A stretch of DNA of 64,000 nt from JBDIVL01 sp039794405 (GCA_039794405.1 JBDIVL010000011.1:31183-95182), one strand, 5' to 3'. Shown: positions 54,623-62,592, counted from the first letter of the stretch. Translations and numbers: made by a program. The notes: a model not told the origin generated them from the letters alone.

Positions 54623-55672
54623 ATGACTCCCTTATCTAACAAACGTATAACAGTCACCGGAGGCGCCGGCTTCCTCGGTTCTTTTGTCATAAAAAAACTA
54701 AAAGAACGCGGCTGTAAAGATATCTTTGTGCCAAGAAGTAAAGATTATGATTTGGTTGAGAATGAAGCTTGTAGAAGACTTTATCAAGATGCCAAACCGG
54801 ATATTGTCGTCCACCTTGCAGCAAAAGTAGGTGGAATAGGCGCCAACCGGTCAAATCCAGGAAAGTATTTTTATGATAATTTAATAATGGGTGTGCAAAT
54901 GATAGAGATGGGCAGACAGATGGGTATAGAAAAATTTGTGGCCATCGGCACGATATGCGCATATCCAAAATTTACTCCCATACCTTTTAAAGAAGAAGAC
55001 TTGTGGAATGGCTATCCGGAAGAGACCAACGCTCCTTATGGTTTAGCAAAGAAGATGCTTTTGGTGCAGGCGCAGGCATACCGGCAGCAATATGGTTTTA
55101 ATGTTATTTATCTTCTACCGGTGAATCTCTATGGACCTGGAGACAATTTTGATCTTGAATCTTCTCATGTAATACCGGCGCTTATAAGAAAGTGTGTTGA
55201 GGCGAAAAACGCTGAGGCCGAGGCCAAGATTAAGGTCGAGGTATCTCAGTCTCGGTCAATTTTTTCTCAACCTCAACCTAAGCCTCAACCTATTTTTTCT
55301 AAGCCTCGGCCTTCCATCACTGTTTGGGGCACGGGTAAACCTACCCGTGAATTCCTCTATGTGGAAGACGCAGCGGAAGGAATCGTTCTTGCAACGGAAA
55401 GGTACAATAGCCCGGACCCGGTAAATCTTGGTTCAGGATATGAAATTTCTACAAATGACCTCGTGGAATTAATTGCCAGTCTTACGAATTTTAAGGGAAG
55501 TATCATCTGGGATATATCGAAGCCAGATGGCCAGCCCAGGCGAAAACTGGATACTTCCAGGGCGGAAAAAGAATTTGGATTCAAAGCAAAAACCCCCTTC
55601 GAAGAAGGTTTACAGAAGACAATAGACTGGTATATCAAAAATAGATGGTCCGCAATTTCAAGATACGAATAA
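54623..55672 (+). CDS. fcl: GDP-L-fucose synthase (Fcl/WcaG) with 36-residue repeat insertion
   Basis: NADPH-dependent epimerase/reductase completing GDP-L-fucose. RITVTGGAGFLGSFVIKKL is the nucleotide loop, HLAAKVGGIGANRSNPG, GTICAYPKFTPIPFKEEDLW, NAPYGLAKKMLLVQ (YxxxK) and LYGPGDNFDLESSHVIPALI follow in family order. Residues about 195-230 (AEAEAKIKVEVSQSRSIFS, then QPQPKPQPIFSKPRP) lie between RKCVEAK and SITVWGTGKPTREFLYV and have no counterpart in usual Fcl. Their DNA is the dispersed hexamer tract in both orientations. Without it the protein would be about 313 residues, the normal size. Confidence 0.95.
   Translation: MTPLSNKRITVTGGAGFLGSFVIKKLKERGCKDIFVPRSKDYDLVENEACRRLYQDAKPDIVVHLAAKVGGIGANRSNPGKYFYDNLIMGVQMIEMGRQMGIEKFVAIGTICAYPKFTPIPFKEEDLWNGYPEETNAPYGLAKKMLLVQAQAYRQQYGFNVIYLLPVNLYGPGDNFDLESSHVIPALIRKCVEAKNAEAEAKIKVEVSQSRSIFSQPQPKPQPIFSKPRPSITVWGTGKPTREFLYVEDAAEGIVLATERYNSPDPVNLGSGYEISTNDLVELIASLTNFKGSIIWDISKPDGQPRRKLDTSRAEKEFGFKAKTPFEEGLQKTIDWYIKNRWSAISRYE
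55211..55312. repeat. Inverted hexamer tracts inside fcl
   Basis: Left arm GCTGAGGCCGAGGCCAAGAT (55211, continuing to 55241) and right arm TCTCAACCTCAACCTAAGCC (55265) through AAGCCTCGGCCTT (55300-55312) are inverted copies of the tract. In the CCT frame all units read CAA, AAG or CGG, never TAA or TAG. Confidence 0.75.
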
Positions 55673-55680
55673 GAAATTAT

Positions 55681-55751
55681 CTATAAAAGCGCGCGATGAA
55701 GAAGGGTTAAAAAGGACCATTCGATGGTATTTAGACAACAATTTTCTGTAA
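55681..55751 (+). pseudogene. C-terminal scrap of a second SDR epimerase
   Basis: Reads KARDEEGLKRTIRWYLDNNFL*, the typical tail of extended SDR sugar epimerases (compare FEEGLQKTIDWYIKN at the end of fcl just upstream). Only the tail remains. Confidence 0.55.
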
Positions 55752-55824
55752 CAATTTTCTGAAAAAAGCATGAACGAGGTGCTGTTTAATAAAATCCAGA
55801 GATTAAAGGAAACTGAATACTTTA

Positions 55825-56184
55825 TTGAAGCTAGAAAGAATCAATTATGAAAATATTGTTCAATGCTTGAAGGAAACGCTCGATAATCAGCCCACGGTAA
55901 GCTTCGCATACCTTTTCGGATCGAGAGTTAAAGGATATGCAAGCGAGGAAAGTGATTGGGATATTGCGGCATATTTTTCCGAGCCACTTGAAAATGCAGG
56001 ACTTTGGCCATCGTTTGAGCTCGAAGCAAAATTGTCGAGAGCCATTGAATCAACGGTACAGATCAGCATGCTAAACTCCCGACTTTCTCCTGTCTTTGGT
56101 TTTAAAATTGTTAGTGAGGGAATTCTCCTGACAGATAAAAACAAAGAATTTAGAATGGACTTTGAAAACAGGGTTTTAAGATAA
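55825..56184 (+). CDS. MNT-type nucleotidyltransferase
   Basis: 119-residue antitoxin-type minimal nucleotidyltransferase with GSX10DXD (GSRVKGYASEESDWDIAAYF, near 31-50). A TTG start at 55825 preceded by AAGGA is the best visible. A 26-codon frame at 55770-55850 (MNEVLFNKIQRLKETEYF...) overlaps its start and may be a scrap of a HEPN (DUF86) partner. No intact partner follows. Confidence 0.75.
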   Translation: MKLERINYENIVQCLKETLDNQPTVSFAYLFGSRVKGYASEESDWDIAAYFSEPLENAGLWPSFELEAKLSRAIESTVQISMLNSRLSPVFGFKIVSEGILLTDKNKEFRMDFENRVLR

Positions 56185-56231
56185 TATTATTACTGGCAAT
56201 ACTTTTTAAGAAGACAGATATTGGCTGAAAA

Positions 56232-56331
56232 ACAATGTCATTAAGTTAAGCTACCTGTCGTAAAAGTCTCCCTTAACAAAGGGGGTTTAGGGGGTTGTTT
56301 TGATCGAATAACCCTTACCTTAATGACATTG
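56232..56331. mobile_element. 100-bp MITE, copy 3, with 9-bp target duplication
   Basis: Begins ACAATGTCATTAAGTTAAGC and ends, on the other strand, CAATGTCATTAAGGTAAGG. It is flanked by GGCTGAAAA at 56223-56231 and 56332-56340. The same family as 29496 and 32097, here outside the hairpin repeats. Confidence 0.85.
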
Positions 56332-56376
56332 GGCTGAAAAACTAAATTAATCATCATATAAAATACAAGGTTTAAA

Positions 56377-56675
56377 ATGTCAACCATTTCCGAAAGGATA
56401 ATAAAAAACAGGACAAAAAAGATTGAAGCCCGTAAAAAAATACTTCAGAATGACCTGAAGAAGACTGTAGATATTTTGACCCATCACTATTCTGTCAGGC
56501 GTATAATACTATTCGGTTCAATAACTACAGGTAAAATCAGTATGAGTTCAGATATAGACCTTATTGTAGAAGGTTTAGGTGATCAATTTTAAAAGCCCTG
56601 GCTCATTGCATGAGAGAATGTAATACGAATATAGATATAAAACCTTTAGAAAACCTCACCCCTCAATTTAATTAG
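56377..56675 (+). pseudogene. MNT-type nucleotidyltransferase, frameshifted
   Basis: 71 residues with GSX10DXD (GSITTGKISMSSDIDLIVEG) end at a stop in a TTTTAAAA run. A one-base shift there continues LKALAHCMRECNTNIDIKPLEN to 56675. The catalytic motif is intact; the C-terminus is lost in frame 1. Confidence 0.7.
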
Positions 56676-57228
56676 AGATAAAATTAGTCAGGAGCAAGAG
56701 AGAAGAGCCTGTGCTGTCATATGTAGATTTATCAACTATCTCAAGAAATATAAAAAAACTAACCCTGAACGGTTTGGGCTTAGAGATATTATTATCGAAT
56801 TAACGAAAAACTATCCGGTTATAAAAAAGGCAATACTTTATGGATCAAAGGCAAGAGGTGATTTTCTCGAAAATTCTGATATTGATTTACTTCTCATTAC
56901 TGAAAGCAGTGTCTCGATGCAGACGAAGTATCAAATATTCGATATCATTTACAAACACGAGCTGTTAAACGATATTATTGTTTCAGTTATCCTGGTGTCC
57001 GAATCAGATTTTGAAAATAAAATGAATACGCTCTTCATCAAAATAAAAAAAGAGGGAATAGGCAAGGAAGAAGGAAAACTTCTTGCTCAGGATGAATTAC
57101 AAAGGGCAACCGATGGACTGAATGCTGCAAGGATATTACACGAGAACAGATTTTTTGCCCTTTGCTTATTTTCTGCTTACTGCCTACTGCTTACCGTCTA
57201 CCATTTACTCTTTACCTACTCTTCATAA
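56650..57228 (+). pseudogene. MNT gene fused in frame to a truncated HEPN start
   Basis: The open frame has no ATG before 56917, although the MNT motif (YGSKARGDFLENSDIDLLLI) is encoded at 56839-56895, so the start codon is lost or atypical. After the MNT part it runs into EEGKLLAQDELQRATDGLNAARILHENRFFA, the beginning of a HEPN domain. It is then replaced by LCLFSAYCLLLTVYHLLFT, encoded by a 7-bp tandem tract. The HEPN RX4-6H half is missing. Confidence 0.6.
57173..57221 (+). repeat. 7-bp degenerate tandem tract
   Basis: CTGCTTA-CTGCCTA-CTGCTTA-CCGTCTA-CCATTTA-CTCTTTA, followed by TTCATAAAAAA and a short CCTCAG-CCTAAG hexamer piece just before the mntA start. Confidence 0.75.
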
Positions 57229-57257
57229 AAAACCTCAGCCTAAGAAAGATAACAGGC

Positions 57258-57704
57258 ATGTTATACTCACAGCATGAGCTACAAAGCATATTGGAAAACT
57301 ATTTTAAAGAAACCGCTGACACTTACAGAATCGAAATGGCCTTTCTCTATGGTTCATGGGCAAGAGGATATCCAAAAGAAACTTCAGATGTAGATATTGC
57401 TATCGTTTTCTCTGAAACAGATACCGAAGATAAGGTCTTTGAGAAGATAACAGATATAACACTTTCTTTAATGGGAAGAATAAAGTTAGAGGTAAATATC
57501 ATCCCTATCTTTTTGGATTTTAGAAAACCTATGCTTTATTATAATGCAACGGTCCTTGGGGTACCCGTATTTATTGGAGATCAAAATAGGTATGCTGCCT
57601 TATTGAATGAAGCAATATTTCAGATGGAAGACTTTAGTATCTTTGGCACTAAATGGCAGTTGGAAATTGCAGAAAAAAATATAAAGGAACTGATACATGC
57701 CTGA
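57258..57704 (+). CDS. mntA: MntA-type nucleotidyltransferase antitoxin
   Basis: 148 residues from ATG 57258 (MLYSQHELQSILENYF); the longer frame from 57162 is read through repeats. GSX10DXD is intact (YGSWARGYPKETSDVDIAIVF), with a following RIKLEVNIIPIF Asp-less strand and ILGVPVFIGDQ-like tail (VLGVPVFIGDQNRY). MntA blocks HepT by adding AMP to it. It overlaps the next gene by 8 bases, the usual form of a mntA-hepT pair. This is the only apparently intact pair in the zone. Confidence 0.88.
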   Translation: MLYSQHELQSILENYFKETADTYRIEMAFLYGSWARGYPKETSDVDIAIVFSETDTEDKVFEKITDITLSLMGRIKLEVNIIPIFLDFRKPMLYYNATVLGVPVFIGDQNRYAALLNEAIFQMEDFSIFGTKWQLEIAEKNIKELIHA

Positions 57705-58134
57705 GTTCAAATATGCCCGGGGCAGAATAGAAGAATCCATCCAATTCTTAACGGAAGAAATAAAGGAATTCCAATCTGATTATGCGAATAAGGCCATCGG
57801 TGATTATCAGGAAGATAAAAAACTCCAGAAGTTGATGGATAGAACGGTAGAAAACATCCTCACTGCATTAATTGAAGTCTGCGGGACCATACTTGCAGAA
57901 GAAGGAATAAGGGCAGAAAATTATGGGGAGGTATTGGAAAAATGTGGTAAATTCATGGGGTTATCGGAAGGTGAACAAAAAACCTTGTCTGGATTAGCCA
58001 TCCAGAGGAATCGCCTGGCACACAGGTATCTCAACTTTCGCTGGCAAGCCATAAAAATGTATCGTGACAATAAAGATGCTGTTTTGAGATTAATTCAACT
58101 GGTTTTGGAAAGAGAAAAGAAGAAAAAGACGTAG
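57697..58134 (+). CDS. hepT: HepT-like HEPN toxin (DUF86)
   Basis: 145-residue helical HEPN ribonuclease. The signature RNRLAHRYLNF near residue 108 fits RX4-6H with the following Tyr that MntA modifies in characterised systems. Start ATG overlaps mntA. A Lys-rich tail ends it. Likely a functional toxin-antitoxin pair. Confidence 0.88.
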   Translation: MPEFKYARGRIEESIQFLTEEIKEFQSDYANKAIGDYQEDKKLQKLMDRTVENILTALIEVCGTILAEEGIRAENYGEVLEKCGKFMGLSEGEQKTLSGLAIQRNRLAHRYLNFRWQAIKMYRDNKDAVLRLIQLVLEREKKKKT

Positions 58135-58402
58135 CATAAACACATAACAATTAAAGAACGCAAGGTACGTCCTGCATACCAATTATAGTTATAAATTTGA
58201 GCCTCGAACCCTGAACCTTTAGGAAAGAAAACCAGATCTCAATCTCAGCCTTAGCCTTTAACCAGTTTCTCATCAGCTTGAGCGGTTTGTACTAATAGAA
58301 CGTCAATACAAATCAATTATCTACTTAACCATTTAACTATTTTACTAACTTTTCATCTTATCTGCTTGCCAGCTAATATAAAAAATTCAAAGGTCTTGAA
58401 AG

Positions 58403-58758
58403 AAATTATTTACCGTTGAACAAAGAAAGAAGCTGTTAGAAGAAGAATTAAGCCGTATTGTGGAAATCCTTAAAAGAGATTATGGGCTGGAAAAGGTAAT
58501 TCTTTTTGGCTCTCTGTCCGGGGGGATATTCACGAATGGAGTGATATTGACCTGCTTATAGTCAAAAAGACAACAAAACGGCCTTTAGACAGGATATTGG
58601 AAGTATCTCGTGTAATCAAACCGACAGTCGGAATAGATTTATTTGTTTATACCCCCGATGAATTTAATGCCCTTATGCAGGAAAAATTTTCCTTTTTGAC
58701 TGCAATAGCCAGAAACGGAAAGGCGTTGTATGAAAAAAGAAACAGAAGAATAGATTAG
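58403..58758 (+). pseudogene. MNT-type nucleotidyltransferase, start lost and frameshifted (copy 1)
   Basis: Reads KLFTVEQRKKLLEEELSRIVEILKR, then LEKVILFGSL. A missing base in the CCGGGGGGA run breaks the GSX10DXD motif, which resumes as GDIHEWSDIDLLIVKKTTKRP. The ATG seen in copy 2 is here AAG after a one-base loss. Ends at 58758. Confidence 0.75.
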
Positions 58759-58803
58759 AGGGATTTTTGCTGAGTAGGTGTATAGACTGCTTGCACGCTT
58801 ACT

Positions 58804-58851
58804 CGCTTGTTGGCCTGCCAGCCTGTTCGCTTGCTAGCTTGTCCGCCTGTT
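58804..58851 (+). repeat. 8-bp degenerate tandem tract
   Basis: CGCTTGTT-GGCCTGCC-AGCCTGTT-CGCTTGCT-AGCTTGTC-CGCCTGTT, then TTGCCCGTTTTCC and a short 7-bp tract (TTTCTTA-CTGTTTA-CTCTTTA) before the rpn gene. Confidence 0.75.
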
Positions 58852-58970
58852 TTGCCCGTTTTCCGCCTGTTTCTTACTGTTTACTCTTTACAAATGAACT
58901 CGGTCAACTCAACAAATTGAAACTCTGACATCGATCCGGGAAAAAGAGAAATGTTGTAGAAGGACCATCT

Positions 58971-59975
58971 ATGGAAATCCTCAATCCCCACGATAAATTC
59001 TTCAAAGAGACCTTTTCTCTGCGAGAAAATGTAATCGATTTTCTTAGGGGTACATTTCCCCCGGAAATTTTAAAAAAGCTGGATTTGTCCACTTTAACAC
59101 AGGATAATAACTCATATATCAATGAGGAACTTAAAGAACACTTTTCAGACATTGTATATACCTGTTTCTGTAAAGATAAAGAACTCAAGATAACCCTTTT
59201 ATTTGAGCATAAGAGTTATGCCGTAACATGTCCATATCTACAGTTGATGAAATATCTTTTAAAAATATGGGAAGCGAATAGCAAGCAGGGAGAAAGACTC
59301 ATACCAGTAATTCCGGTAATTTTGTATCATGGTAAAGAGACGTGGAAAGTCAGGCGATTCAGCGACTATTTTGAAGGAATAGATGAGGTATACTCCAGGT
59401 TTATTCCGGAGTTTGAATATCTGCTGACGGACCTCAGTTGCTACAGTAATGAGGAGATAAAGAACACGGTATTTAGAAGGGTATCCCTTCAAATAACCAT
59501 GTTGTTAATGAGGAACATCTATAATGAGAAGTGTCTGGAAGACAAGCTAAAGGGTTTCTTTGAAATAGGGAGGCAATATTTTGAAGAGGAGGAAGGATTA
59601 AAGTTTCTTGAAAGTGTAATCAGGTATTTGTACAATGTGTCGGAGATAGCGGTAGAACGGGTTATAGATACCCTAAAGGAAGTATCGGAAGAAGGAGGTA
59701 AATTAAGTATGACAATAGCAGCCAAATTAATAGAAAAAGGTAAAATAGAAGGCAAAATAGAAGGCAGGATGGAAGGCGAGAGAGAGGGCGAGAGGAAAGG
59801 CCGGATAGAAGGCCTAAAAGAGGCGATAGAGATTGGTTTGGAGCTAAAGTATGGCATTGAAGGTTTAAAAATTCTGGAACGCATTAAGAAAATAGTGGTG
59901 ATAGAGAAGTTGGAGTCAATAAAAGAAGCGGTGAAAATATCAAAGAATATGGAAGAAATTGAAAAATTGCTCTAA
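58971..59975 (+). CDS. Rpn-family PD-(D/E)XK nuclease (PF04754 type)
   Basis: 334 residues. HDKFFKETFSLRENVIDFLRG, then HFSDIVYTC and ITLLFEHKSYAV give the D...ExK-type nuclease core; PVIPVILYHGKETWKV and LLTDLSCYSNEEI are family marks. The tail carries short Gly-Glu/Lys repeats (KGKIEGKIEGRMEGE) common in this family. Rpn proteins promote recombination in E. coli and many are now linked to defence. It sits alone among toxin-antitoxin scraps. Confidence 0.88.
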   Translation: MEILNPHDKFFKETFSLRENVIDFLRGTFPPEILKKLDLSTLTQDNNSYINEELKEHFSDIVYTCFCKDKELKITLLFEHKSYAVTCPYLQLMKYLLKIWEANSKQGERLIPVIPVILYHGKETWKVRRFSDYFEGIDEVYSRFIPEFEYLLTDLSCYSNEEIKNTVFRRVSLQITMLLMRNIYNEKCLEDKLKGFFEIGRQYFEEEEGLKFLESVIRYLYNVSEIAVERVIDTLKEVSEEGGKLSMTIAAKLIEKGKIEGKIEGRMEGEREGERKGRIEGLKEAIEIGLELKYGIEGLKILERIKKIVVIEKLESIKEAVKISKNMEEIEKLL

Positions 59976-60000
59976 CAAGAAAAACTCATATCTTACCCAG

Positions 60001-60054
60001 GGAATATGGAAAGAACTACATTCACTGATCAACTCCTTAGAAAAGAAAACTTGA
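60001..60054 (+). pseudogene. C-terminal scrap of an S23 gene
   Basis: GIWKELHSLINSLEKKT* matches the end of the S23 gene at 54.5 kb (EIWKELNSLINSLEKK). It is followed at once by the CTTGACCTCAACCTTAACC hexamer tract, whose TGA forms the stop. Confidence 0.65.
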
Positions 60055-60174
60055 CCTCAACCTTAACCTTTTTACCCGTTTTCTCATCAGTTTGAACGGT
60101 TTGCACTCATTAAGTGGCTTCACCCTTAACTCTATGTACGAGCACTTGTCCGCTTGTCCGCTTAATTATCAAAA

Positions 60175-60462
60175 ATGATATACAAAGACCTGAGAGTCTG
60201 GCAGAAAGCAGATGAACTTGCTCTTGAAATATACAAGATATCAAAGGGATTCCCGAAGGATGAATTATACGGATTGACTTCGCAGAACAGGTGTGCGGCA
60301 TTATCAATTCCGACAAACATCGTGGAAGGATATGCACAAAAGGGTGATAAAGAGTTTGTAAGATTTGAGTATATAACAGGGTAAGATTATGCAAAAACAG
60401 AGAAACAGCGTGACGAAGTGGGTAAATTATTATGGAACTTTTACAAGAAAGTGTCAGGTTAG
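60175..60462 (+). pseudogene. S23 four-helix-bundle gene with internal loss
   Basis: 69 residues (YKDLRVWQKADELALEIYK, ELYGLTSQNRCAALSIPTN) stop at 60384. The same frame goes on as DYAKTEKQRDEVGKLLWNFYKKVSG to 60462, the usual end, so about 25 middle residues are missing and a stop lies at the joint. An 8-bp tract starts at its final stop codon and another (GAGCACTTGTCCGCTTGTCC) lies just before its ATG. Confidence 0.7.
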
Positions 60463-60552
60463 CTTTCCAGCCTACCAGCTTGCAAGCTTGCCAGCCTGTT
60501 AGCTTGTTCGCTTGCCAGCCTACCAGTTTGCCAGCTTGCTCGCTTGCCCGCT
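60461..60552 (+). repeat. 8-bp degenerate tandem tract
   Basis: AGCTTTCC-AGCCTACC-AGCTTGCA-AGCTTGCC-AGCCTGTT and six more units of consensus NRCYTGYY, ending at the MNT leader CTAATATAAAA. Confidence 0.8.
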
Positions 60553-60577
60553 AATATAAAAACCCAAAGATCTCGAA

Positions 60578-60936
60578 ATGAAATTATTTACCGTTGAACA
60601 GAGAAAGAAGCTGTTAGAAGAAGGATTAACCCGTATTGTGGAAATCCTCAAAAGAGATTATGGGCTGGAGAAGGTAATTCTTTTTGGTTCTCTGCCCGGG
60701 GGGATGTTCACGAATGGAGTGATATTGACCTGCTTATAGTCAAAAGGACAACAAAACGGCCTTTAGACAGGATATTGGAAGTATCTCGTGTAATCAAACC
60801 GACAGTCGGAATAGATTTATTTGTTTATACCCCCGATGAATTTAATGCCCTTATGCAGGAAAAATTTTCTTTTTTGACTGCTATAGCCAGAAACGGAAAG
60901 GCGTTGTATGAAAAGAGAAACAGAAGAATAGATTAG
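60578..60936 (+). pseudogene. MNT-type nucleotidyltransferase, frameshifted (copy 2)
   Basis: Same gene as at 58403 with its ATG intact (KLFTVEQRKKLLEEGLTRIVEI). The frame breaks in the same place, CCCGGGGGGA, and resumes as GDVHEWSDIDLLIVKR through ALYEKRNRRID. It stands within the long direct repeat 60550-61076. Confidence 0.75.
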
Positions 60937-60985
60937 AGGGATTTTTGCTGAGTAGGTGTATAGACTGTCGACTTGCACGCTTACT

Positions 60986-61180
60986 CGCTTGTTGGCCTGC
61001 CAGCTTGTCAGCTTGTTCACCTGTCAGCCTGTTCGCTTGCTAACTTGTCCGCTTGTCCGCCTGTTTTGTCCGTTTTCCCCCTACTGCTTACTTCTTACTG
61101 TTTACTTATTCTTCAGAAAAAAAGACTCGACCTCAACCTTAGCCGCAGCCTTAATCTAATGTTTTCTAAGCCTTAACCTT
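60986..61180 (+). repeat. Composite 8-bp, 7-bp and 6-bp tracts upstream of wzx
   Basis: 8-bp units 60986-61065 (CGCTTGTT-GGCCTGCC-AGCTTGTC...), a TTGTCCGTTTTCC link, 7-bp units 61077-61110 (CCCCCTA-CTGCTTA-CTTCTTA-CTGTTTA), TTCAGAAAAAAA, then hexamers 61125-61180 (CTCGAC-CTCAAC-CTTAGC...). It ends 29 bases before wzx. Confidence 0.8.
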
Positions 61181-61208
61181 CGAAAATCAGACACTTCCAA
61201 AGTCAAAA

Positions 61209-62591
61209 ATGAACTATATTTTAACAAAATGCCTACCTTCGTTTATCCGCATCAGATTAGAAGGGCGTAATAACCTGCAAAATATCCTGGCAAATACAGG
61301 GTGGCTCTTTGCGGACCGTATTCTACGTATGTGTGTTGGATTGCTCGTTGGTGTGTGGATTGCTCGATATATGGGGCCAGGGCAGTTTGGCGTCTATAAC
61401 TATGCCATTGTATTTGTCGCTATGTTTTCAGCCTTATCTAATTTAGGATTGGATGGTATTGTTGTACGCAACATGGTCCGTGATCCAGCATGCAAAGATG
61501 AGATTATGGGTACAGCATTCTTCTTAAAATTCGCCGGGGGAATTGTAACCCTGATAGTATCCATAGGAGCCGTTTTGTTATTACGCTCCAGCGACAGCAC
61601 AACCTGCTGGCTAGTAGGGATTACCGCAGTTGGAGCAATTTTTCAGGCATTTGATACCATAGATTTTTGGTTCCAGTCGCAGGTAAAATCAAAATATACG
61701 GTCTATGTCAGAAATGCGGCATTTATAATCATTACCTTCGTCAAGATTATACTCATTATGACACAGTCGTCTCTCATTCTCTTTGCCTGTGCAGGGCTTG
61801 CAGAGATCGTTTTAGGCACAATTGGACTTGTCATTGCCTATAAATTACATGGATACTATCTCAAAAAATGGCGAATTAGTCTTCGATACGCGAAAGAGTT
61901 ACTTACAGATAGTTGGCCGCTGATATTCTCAGGTCTCACAGTGGGGCTTTTTATGAAAATCGATCAAGTTATGTTGAGAGAAATGGTCGGGAGTGAATCT
62001 GTAGGGATTTATTCGGCAGCAACGCGTATTTCCGAAGTCTGGTATTTTATTCCTGCCGTAATTGTATCTTCGGTCTCTCCTTCAATCATTGAAGCAAAAA
62101 GGATTAGTGAAACTCTTTATTATCAGAGGTTGCAGAGGCTTTTTAATCTCATGGCAGGGTTAGCGTTTGCAATTGCTGTTCCTGTAACACTTTTCTCAAA
62201 ACAGTTGGTTTTGATGCTATTTGGAGAAAGCTATTCAGATGCTGGACCGGTTTTGGCAATACACATTTGGGCAGTTTTTTTTATGTTCTTAGCAGCAACA
62301 CAGAAAATATGGGATGCAGCAGAAAATCTTATGCTACTATCATTAAAAAGAACCCTTATTGGTGCAGTTATAAATATTATACTCAATGTTATATTCATAC
62401 CTCTGTATTCAAGTATTGGTGCTGCAATTTCTGCAGTAGTCTCCTATGCATTTTCTACATTTTTATCAAATTTCTTTAATCATAAATCACGCCCGATATT
62501 TTTTCTTCAAACCAAGTCGATGTTTTTCGTACGATATTTTAAACATATGTTTGTAGGAAAGTTGAGTGTCTTTTATGAAAGGAAAACCTAG
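61209..62591 (+). CDS. wzx: Wzx-type polysaccharide flippase (oligosaccharide repeat-unit transporter)
   Basis: 460-residue MATE/PST-type membrane protein with about 12 helices. It begins with a polar stretch and NTGWLFADRILRMCVGLLVGVWIARYMGP, the typical first helix pair, and contains FDTIDFWFQSQVKSKY and KIDQVMLREMVGSESVGIYSAATRISE, which are family hallmarks. It flips lipid-linked sugar units across the inner membrane. With upxY, the MarR regulator, gmd and fcl it marks an exopolysaccharide locus. The stop is one base before the next ATG. Confidence 0.92.
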   Translation: MNYILTKCLPSFIRIRLEGRNNLQNILANTGWLFADRILRMCVGLLVGVWIARYMGPGQFGVYNYAIVFVAMFSALSNLGLDGIVVRNMVRDPACKDEIMGTAFFLKFAGGIVTLIVSIGAVLLLRSSDSTTCWLVGITAVGAIFQAFDTIDFWFQSQVKSKYTVYVRNAAFIIITFVKIILIMTQSSLILFACAGLAEIVLGTIGLVIAYKLHGYYLKKWRISLRYAKELLTDSWPLIFSGLTVGLFMKIDQVMLREMVGSESVGIYSAATRISEVWYFIPAVIVSSVSPSIIEAKRISETLYYQRLQRLFNLMAGLAFAIAVPVTLFSKQLVLMLFGESYSDAGPVLAIHIWAVFFMFLAATQKIWDAAENLMLLSLKRTLIGAVINIILNVIFIPLYSSIGAAISAVVSYAFSTFLSNFFNHKSRPIFFLQTKSMFFVRYFKHMFVGKLSVFYERKT

Positions 62592-62592
62592 A

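Larger units (their letters stand above)
58375..58880 (+). repeat. Long direct repeat, copy 1 (MNT pseudogene plus 8-bp tract)
   Basis: About 480 bp, roughly 95 percent identical by eye to 60550-61076. It starts at CTAATATAAAA and runs through the broken MNT gene and GGGATTTTTGCTGAGTAGGT into the 8-bp tandem tract. Confidence 0.8.

Noticed and set aside
57162..57257. N-terminal extension of mntA
   Set aside because: It is coded by the 7-bp and 6-bp tracts. The conserved protein begins at ATG 57258.
60461..60552. CRISPR-like or VNTR protein-coding repeat
   Set aside because: Period is 8 bp, so no frame is kept, and no open frame of interest spans it.
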